The notes under the pieces were generated by a model that worked only from the letters and a program-made list of their open reading frames with translations, was not told where the DNA came from and did no database searches. The translations under genes and the position numbers were made by a program. This document shows, one piece after another, positions 59,230 through 64,000 of a stretch of 64,000 bases of DNA (its first letter is position 1; each line of letters opens with the position of its first letter). The DNA is from DASYTH01 sp035762905 (GTDB lineage: Bacteria > Actinomycetota > Actinomycetes > Mycobacteriales > Pseudonocardiaceae), in contig NZ_DASUCC010000028.1 in assembly GCF_035762905.1 (NCBI RefSeq), forward strand, positions 62,001-126,000. The letters run 5' to 3'.

Positions 59230-60207
59230 ATGTTCCCCACGCACCGGCCACGCCGGCTGCGGCGCACCGAGGCGTTGCGGCGCATGGTCAGCGAGACCAC
59301 GGTCGCTCCGCACCAGCTGGTGCTCCCGATGTTCGTCCGGGAGGGCGCGGCCGAACCGGTGCCGATCGGCAGCATGCCCGGGGTGGTCCAGCACACCCGG
59401 GACAGCCTGCGCAAGGCGGCGCACGAGGCGGTGGCCGCCGGCGTCGGCGGGCTGATGCTGTTCGGCGTGCCGCGGACCAAGGACGCCACCGGCTCCGGCG
59501 GCGTCGACCCGGACGGGGTGCTCAACGTGGCCCTGCGCGATCTCCGGTCCGACCTCGGCGACGACACCGTGCTCATGTCCGACCTGTGCCTGGACGAGTT
59601 CACCGACCACGGCCACTGCGGCGTGCTCGACCCGGACGGCAACGTGGACAACGACGCCACGCTGGCGGTGTACGGCGAGATGGCGGTGGCCCAGGCGAAT
59701 GCGGGCGCCCACCTGCTCGGCCCGAGCGGGATGATGGACGGCCAGGTCGGGGCGATCCGCGAGGCGCTGGACGTGGCCGGGCACACCGGCATCGGCATCC
59801 TGGCCTACTCGGCCAAGTACGCCTCGGCGTTCTACGGGCCGTTCCGCGAGGCGGTGGACTCGTCGCTGACCGGCGACCGGAAGACCTACCAGCAGGACCC
59901 GGCCAACGTGCGCGAGGCGCTCCGGGAGGCCCGGCTGGACCTGGACGAGGGCGCCGACCTGGTCATGGTCAAGCCGGCGATGAGCTACCTCGACGTGCTC
60001 CGCGCGGTGGCCGAGATCTCCGAGGTTCCGGTTGCGGCGTACCAGATCTCCGGCGAGTACGCGATGGTGGAGGCGGCCGCGGAGAAGGGCTGGCTGGACC
60101 GCAGGCGGGCGATCCTGGAGACGCTCACCTCGATCCGCCGGGCCGGCGCGGACATCGTGCTGACCTACTGGGCCACCGAGGTCGCGGGTTGGTTGCGCTC
60201 GGGGTGA
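59230..60207 (+). CDS. hemB: Delta-aminolevulinic acid dehydratase (porphobilinogen synthase)
   Basis: A 325-residue enzyme. Catalytic lysines are K196 (AYSAKYAS) and K248 (VMVKPAMSYLD). The metal site reads DLCLDEFTDHGHCG: Cys120 and Cys130 as in zinc enzymes, but Asp122 in place of the middle Cys. GGAGG lies 4 nt before the ATG. It is the last gene of the haem cluster. Confidence 0.97.
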   Translation: MFPTHRPRRLRRTEALRRMVSETTVAPHQLVLPMFVREGAAEPVPIGSMPGVVQHTRDSLRKAAHEAVAAGVGGLMLFGVPRTKDATGSGGVDPDGVLNVALRDLRSDLGDDTVLMSDLCLDEFTDHGHCGVLDPDGNVDNDATLAVYGEMAVAQANAGAHLLGPSGMMDGQVGAIREALDVAGHTGIGILAYSAKYASAFYGPFREAVDSSLTGDRKTYQQDPANVREALREARLDLDEGADLVMVKPAMSYLDVLRAVAEISEVPVAAYQISGEYAMVEAAAEKGWLDRRRAILETLTSIRRAGADIVLTYWATEVAGWLRSG

Positions 60208-60229
60208 CCCGTCCGGGTACGGTCCGGCG

Positions 60230-60715
60230 ATGACCGAGACGCCGGACCGGCCGGCCGACGACCAGCCGCCGCCGGACCTCCCGCCCATCGATCCGCGCCC
60301 GGCCCCGGTGCGCTACGCGTTCGTGTTATGGCTGCTGGCCGGACTGTTCAGCATCGTCAACGCGATCTATCTGTTCACCACGAAGCAGGATCTGATCGAC
60401 GTGTCGGTGCGGCTGAACCCGGATGTGCCGTACGACCAGATCGCCCGCGGTGCCAACACGTTGCTGTGGATGTTCATGATCGGCGCGGTGGCCTTCGCGG
60501 CGCTGTTCGCGCTGTTCGCCTACAAGGCACAGGACGGCACCCGGCGGGCCCGGCTGATGCTGACCATGCTCTGCACGCTCACCGTGCTGTTCTACTTTCT
60601 GATCCTGAACACGCTTTTCGGTCTGATGACCGCGCTGCTCGCGATCATCGCCACGGTGCTGCTGTATCTGCCGAAGTCGAATTTCTACTTCCGGCCGGCC
60701 GAACTGCCGACGTGA
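60230..60715 (+). CDS. Small membrane protein after hemB (Rv0513/0514 region)
   Basis: A 161-residue protein. A proline-rich N-terminus (residues 1-30) is followed by four hydrophobic segments (about 33-52, 79-100, 111-128 and 130-148). Function unknown. A TACGGT -10 (60218-60223) lies 6 nt before the ATG, so it is likely transcribed separately from hemB. Its stop overlaps the next start. Confidence 0.8.
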   Translation: MTETPDRPADDQPPPDLPPIDPRPAPVRYAFVLWLLAGLFSIVNAIYLFTTKQDLIDVSVRLNPDVPYDQIARGANTLLWMFMIGAVAFAALFALFAYKAQDGTRRARLMLTMLCTLTVLFYFLILNTLFGLMTALLAIIATVLLYLPKSNFYFRPAELPT

Positions 60716-61137
60716 GCGAGGAGATCCTCTTCGCGGAGCCGGGTTCCACGTGGTGGCCGGTGTTGTGGGGGCCGGCGTTCGCGGTCGCCGGGGTGACGGT
60801 GGAGGCGCTGTCCGGCCCGGTGCACTGGGTGGCCTGGCTGGTGATCGGGGCCGCGCTGGCCGGCGGGGCGGCCGGCTGGGTGCGCGGCCGGCGCCGGCTG
60901 CTGCGCGTCCGGCTGACCCCGGCCACCCTGACCCAGGGCACGGAAACCCTTGCGGTGCAACACATCGCCGGAGTCGAGGAAGACGCCCCGGCCGGGGCGC
61001 GGGTACTCGGCGGCGGCTGGACCGTGCCGCGCAAGCTGATCGGCGTGCCGGTCCGGCTTTCCGACGGGCGGGTGGTGCTCGCCTGGGCCCGGGACGGCGA
61101 CGGCCTGCGCGCCGCGCTGGCCGGCCTGCCGCGGTGA
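60712..61137 (+). CDS. DUF3093-like membrane protein
   Basis: A 141-residue protein with two N-terminal hydrophobic segments (about residues 12-30 and 34-54) and a soluble end of beta type (RVRLTPATLTQGTETLAVQH and GGGWTVPRKLIGVPVRLSDG). The layout agrees with DUF3093 proteins, common in actinobacteria, but this is tentative. Function unknown. It overlaps the previous gene (GTGA). Confidence 0.72.
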   Translation: MSEEILFAEPGSTWWPVLWGPAFAVAGVTVEALSGPVHWVAWLVIGAALAGGAAGWVRGRRRLLRVRLTPATLTQGTETLAVQHIAGVEEDAPAGARVLGGGWTVPRKLIGVPVRLSDGRVVLAWARDGDGLRAALAGLPR

Positions 61138-61170
61138 TTCGGTTGCGGCCCGGAGGGTAACTTTCTGGTC

Positions 61171-61731
61171 ATGACCGGACCAAGTGAGCCCGAGGACCAG
61201 GTGGCCAAGCCCGCCCCGAAAGACCCGTTCGAGCCAATGCCGAGCGCGCCCGCGCCGGCCGAGCCGGACCGGGCGGCCGTGGCCCGGCCGAGGACGGTGG
61301 ACCGCGCGTTCATCGTCTGGGTAGCCTTCGCCGTTCTGTTGCTGGCCATCGCGGTGCTGTTCCTGACGGTGAGCGCGGCGAGCCTCGAGGACGCCATCCG
61401 CACCGCTTTCCGGCAGCAGAACCGGGCATTCACCGAGGACGAGGTCAGCGCCGGGGCGGCGTTCATCCGCAGCGTCGGAATCGGCTTCAACGTGGTGTTC
61501 GCGATCGCGGTCGGCGGCTGTGCCTACGCCATGCGGGCCGGCCGGAACTGGGCCCGGATCACGCTCTGCGTGCTTGGCGGCGTCGCCGTGGTGGCCGGCC
61601 TGTTCGGCCTCGGCGGCAGCCTGCTGTTCACCCTGGTCGAGCTGGCCCTGATCGTCATGGGTGCGATCTTCATGTTCCGCAAGGAGGCGGCGGCCTACTT
61701 CACCCCGTATCGGGTTCCCGGCACACGCTGA
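61171..61731 (+). CDS. Hypothetical four-helix membrane protein
   Basis: A 186-residue protein. A Pro-rich cytoplasmic N-terminus precedes about four hydrophobic segments (near 48-70, 101-122, 129-150 and 152-170). It resembles small actinobacterial membrane proteins next to hemB. Function unknown. A TAACTT -10 (61158-61163) lies 7 nt before the ATG. Its last 32 bp overlap the convergent gene. Confidence 0.78.
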   Translation: MTGPSEPEDQVAKPAPKDPFEPMPSAPAPAEPDRAAVARPRTVDRAFIVWVAFAVLLLAIAVLFLTVSAASLEDAIRTAFRQQNRAFTEDEVSAGAAFIRSVGIGFNVVFAIAVGGCAYAMRAGRNWARITLCVLGGVAVVAGLFGLGGSLLFTLVELALIVMGAIFMFRKEAAAYFTPYRVPGTR

Positions 61732-62233
61732 GATCCGACGAGGTCGGCGGACCGACCGGGCAGGGCGCGGCGGCGGTCACACACCATCGTTCGTCCTCCC
61801 CGTCGGTGCGCAGCACCAGGACGATCGTGAAGTCCGGCGGCCCGCTCGGCACCAGCGTTGCGCGGGCCGTGCCGTCGCGCTCGGCGGAGACCTCCAGCAC
61901 GCCGGTCCGGCGCCCTCTTGTCGGGTTGTCGGGCAGGTCCAGCTCGTTGCGGGCGCACAGGGTGGACCGGAACGCGGCCAGGTCGCCGGCGCTGAGCGCG
62001 GCGGCGACCAGTTCCGCGGTGCCGCCCGCCGAGTCCCGCGGGTCCGCCGGCCTGGTCAGCACCACGACCGTGACCACGGTGGCGGCCAGCACCACGACGA
62101 ACCCGCCGGCTTTGAGCCACATCGGAACCGGCCGGCGCGACGGCCTTCGGGTGGGCGGGACGATCGGGACGTAGCCCGGTGGCAGGTCGGGTTCGGCGGG
62201 CTCCTCGGCCGGCCGGGACGCCTTCGGGCTCAT
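61700..62233 (-). CDS. Hypothetical protein with one membrane helix and extracellular domain
   Basis: A 177-residue protein. A Pro-rich N-terminus (residues 1-43) is followed by one membrane helix (about 46-65) and an extracellular alpha+beta domain with three or four cysteines (STLCARNELDLPD and RWCVTAAAPC), a pattern common in actinobacterial lumazine-binding-like or DUF4878-like proteins. Function unknown. ATG 62233 is chosen; ATG 62245 is possible. Its 3' end overlaps the gene on the other strand by 32 bp. Confidence 0.72.
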   Translation of the reverse strand: MSPKASRPAEEPAEPDLPPGYVPIVPPTRRPSRRPVPMWLKAGGFVVVLAATVVTVVVLTRPADPRDSAGGTAELVAAALSAGDLAAFRSTLCARNELDLPDNPTRGRRTGVLEVSAERDGTARATLVPSGPPDFTIVLVLRTDGEDERWCVTAAAPCPVGPPTSSDLSVCREPDTG

Positions 62234-62318
62234 CCCGGTCAGCATCGCACCCGACGGGGGCCGGTGGTCCCCGAACGTGGAATTCAGAGCGTGCGGGGGT
62301 CATGAGAAGCTGAGCATC

Positions 62319-62660
62319 ATGACCGCGCCGCCGATCGCCGAGGAGCCAGCCGCCGGGCTGGTGCCGCCGCCGCGCGGGCGGCGGCGGGTGACGGTGTGGC
62401 GGCTGCTGGTGGCCCTGGTGGAGCTGCTGGCCGCGGCGGCCGCGATCTGGTTGGCGTTCCAGTGCTGGCCGCGCGGCATCGCCACGATCACCCTGGTGCT
62501 CGAGGACGGCACCGAGCTGGTCTCGACCCGGTACTTCGGCAACTGGATGGCGGCCGCGATCGGCCTCGGCACGCTGGCCGGGCTGCTGGTCACCGACGCC
62601 GTGCGCCAGGTCCTGGTGGCCCTGCGGCGCCCAGCGAACTCCCAGGTGGTTCCCAGCTGA
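62319..62660 (+). CDS. Small two-helix membrane protein
   Basis: A 113-residue protein. Two hydrophobic segments (about 27-46 and 73-96) flank a short extracellular loop (RGIATITLVLEDGTELVSTR). Function unknown. It lies 21 nt before the efflux adaptor gene and may be in the same transcript. Confidence 0.7.
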   Translation: MTAPPIAEEPAAGLVPPPRGRRRVTVWRLLVALVELLAAAAAIWLAFQCWPRGIATITLVLEDGTELVSTRYFGNWMAAAIGLGTLAGLLVTDAVRQVLVALRRPANSQVVPS

Positions 62661-62681
62661 TCCGCACGCGCGCTCGCCAGC

Positions 62682-63878
62682 ATGGCTGGCATGAGGCGCA
62701 GAAAGCGGATTCTGGCAATCAACGTCGTGCTCGTGCTCGCGCTGGCCGCGGCCGGCTGGGGCGCCTACACGTTGCTCTGGCCGAGCACCGAGAGCAACGC
62801 CGCGTCCGGGGTGCGGACCACGGCCGCGACCAGGACCAGCGTGGTGGAGACCGTATCGGCGGCGGCGACCGTGCAGAGCGCCTACACCGCGACCGCGGAC
62901 TTCGGCACCAGCGGCACGGTCACCGAGATCAACGTCAAGGTCGGCGACGTGGTCGCGGCCGGGCAGCAGCTGGCCGAGCTGGACGCCACCGAGGCGCAGC
63001 AGCAGGTCGCGGTCGCCCAGGCCAATCTGGACGCGGCCGAGGAGGACCTGGACACCGCGGAGAGCGCCGAGGACTCGGCGACCACCCCGGGCGGCGGCAA
63101 CACGCAGAGCGTCACCTCGCTCAAGGCCAAGGTCGAGCAGGCCGAGCTGGCCCTAAAGCAGGCCAAGGACACCCGGGCGGCCACCGTGCTCACCGCGCCG
63201 GGGGCCGGCACCGTCACCGCGATCAACGGCAGCGTCGGGCAGCGGGCCGGCACCGGGTCCAGCTCGAGCCAGGGCGGCACCGGCGGCGACACCGACAGCA
63301 GCAGCGCCTTCATCGTGCTCACCGACCTGGGCAACCTGCTGGTCAAGGCCACCGTCGCGGAGATCGACGTGAGCAAGATCAAGGTCGACCAGCCGGCCAC
63401 CGTGACGGTCAACGCGCTGCCGGACACCCCGGTGAACGCCACCGTGACCGCGGTCGACCTGACCCCGACCACCGGCAACAACAACATCGTGCAGTTCGGC
63501 GTCGCGCTCGGCCTCACCGCGCCGCCGGAGGGGCTGCGCCCGGGCCAGTCGGCCAGCGTGGCGATCACCGTGGCCCGCGCCGACGACGCGCTGGCGGTGC
63601 CGTCCGCCGCGGTGCGCGGCAACGGCGGCCAGAGCACGGTCACCGTGCTGGTCGACGGAGCGCAGACCACGCGGACCGTCGAGGTGGGCGTGCGCAGCGA
63701 GGCGCTGGTGCAGATCACCTCCGGCCTTTCCGAGGGTGACCAGGTGGTGCTGACCACCACCGGCACCGGCCAGAACGGCACCGGCGGGACCGGCCGGGTC
63801 GGCGGTGGTGGTGGTGGCGGCTTCCAGGGCGGGCCCGGCGGTGGCGGCACCGTGCTGATCCCGGGCGGCGGCCGGTGA
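62682..63878 (+). CDS. Efflux membrane fusion protein (MacA/HlyD-like)
   Basis: A 398-residue adaptor. One N-terminal membrane helix (about residues 11-33), a barrel-sandwich (lipoyl-like) domain formed by TSGTVTEINVKVGDVVAAGQ and APGAGTVTAINGSVGQ, a coiled-coil hairpin between them (about 105-165), a beta-barrel domain, and a Gly-rich C-terminus. It forms the extracytoplasmic part of a tripartite-type exporter with the ABC genes that follow. Its stop overlaps the ATPase start. Confidence 0.88.
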   Translation: MAGMRRRKRILAINVVLVLALAAAGWGAYTLLWPSTESNAASGVRTTAATRTSVVETVSAAATVQSAYTATADFGTSGTVTEINVKVGDVVAAGQQLAELDATEAQQQVAVAQANLDAAEEDLDTAESAEDSATTPGGGNTQSVTSLKAKVEQAELALKQAKDTRAATVLTAPGAGTVTAINGSVGQRAGTGSSSSQGGTGGDTDSSSAFIVLTDLGNLLVKATVAEIDVSKIKVDQPATVTVNALPDTPVNATVTAVDLTPTTGNNNIVQFGVALGLTAPPEGLRPGQSASVAITVARADDALAVPSAAVRGNGGQSTVTVLVDGAQTTRTVEVGVRSEALVQITSGLSEGDQVVLTTTGTGQNGTGGTGRVGGGGGGGFQGGPGGGGTVLIPGGGR

Positions 63879-64000
63879 ACCCGGTCATCGAGGTGGTCGG
63901 CCTGCACAAGGTGTACGGCTCCGGCGACACCGCGGTGCACGCCCTGCGCGGGGTGGACCTGACCGTCCAGCCCGGCGACTACCTGGCGATCATGGGGGCG
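63875..64000 (+). CDS. MacB-type ABC transporter ATP-binding protein (truncated by window edge)
   Basis: Only the first 42 codons are inside the window: VIEVVGLHKVYGSGDTAVHA and VQPGDYLAIMGA, reaching just before Walker A. The start overlaps the adaptor stop (GTGA). It is probably followed by an FtsX-type permease gene beyond the window. Confidence 0.88.
   Translation, partial: MNPVIEVVGLHKVYGSGDTAVHALRGVDLTVQPGDYLAIMGA

Noticed and set aside
57183..59798. 871-codon open frame on the minus strand across hemC, hemD and hemB
   Set aside because: It is the antisense shadow of three well-conserved haem genes; long spurious frames are expected at this GC content. The translation is low-complexity and matches no family.

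Overview
The window is a gene-dense, very GC-rich (roughly 70% or more) stretch of actinobacterial chromosome. GTG starts, 4-base ATGA/GTGA stop-start overlaps and strong G/C in third codon positions are everywhere. Mycothiol biosynthesis (mshA), a mycothiol-dependent isomerase-family protein, SenX3-RegX3, a BldC-type regulator, Rex and an ECF sigma factor all fit an actinomycete. From about 16.2 kb to 61 kb the gene order follows Mycobacterium tuberculosis Rv0474-Rv0514 closely (HTH regulator, HbhA-like, DUF2516; DUF2505, murB, L,D-transpeptidase, SDR; mshA, YbjN, gpm, senX3-regX3, ppx, Rv0497-Rv0499-like, proC, bldC-like, bS22, galE2-like, acyltransferase, SerB1-like; glutaredoxin-like, rex, hemA-hemC-hemD-hemB). 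I infer a member of Pseudonocardiales; the genus cannot be fixed from sequence reading alone. I saw no rRNA, tRNA, CRISPR array, insertion sequence or prophage.

Layout. 0-6.8 kb: a DUF445 membrane protein, then a PadR regulator translationally coupled to a MacB-like ATPase and a large FtsX-type permease, facing a second ABC exporter (ABC-2 permease plus ATPase). 6.8-13.9 kb: a probable polyhydroxybutyrate/3-hydroxybutyrate region: two divergent secreted esterases (one PHB-depolymerase-like), a GNAT gene, and an operon 3-hydroxybutyrate dehydrogenase - MHS-type transporter - PucR regulator. 14-18.3 kb: two zinc-ribbon proteins (one fused to a P-loop kinase), a methyltransferase, and the conserved HTH/HbhA/DUF2516 group. 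18.3-27.4 kb: an accessory block that interrupts the mycobacterial gene order, with a nitroreductase, an IlvD/Edd dehydratase - DapA-like aldolase - GntR sugar-acid module, a LOG protein, an orphan membrane protein, purU, a mycothiol-dependent isomerase-family protein and a TipA-like MerR regulator. 27.4-50.7 kb: conserved cell-wall, mycothiol, phosphate-signalling, proline and lipid genes. 50.7-60.2 kb: acyl-CoA ligase, glutaredoxin-like protein, molybdoenzyme, Rex and the haem operon. 60.2-64 kb: small membrane proteins and the start of a MacA/MacB-like efflux operon cut off by the window edge.

The most interesting non-coding structure is a family of small hairpins sharing the loop GAGCTTGCGA (or a close variant) with different, mutually complementary arms. 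Three copies lie in a row between the ABC ATPase and its permease (5.7 kb), three between rex and hemA (55.25 kb), and single copies occur at the ilvD start (20.6 kb) and after the molybdoenzyme gene (54.2 kb). In both triplets the last hairpin's 3' arm forms the ribosome binding site of the next gene. Other well-supported regulatory sites are a Rex operator over the rex promoter, a MerR-type 19-bp-spacer promoter, a palindrome over the gntR start codon, and at least sixteen TANNNT -10 boxes lying 6-8 nt from a start codon, which points to widespread leaderless transcription.
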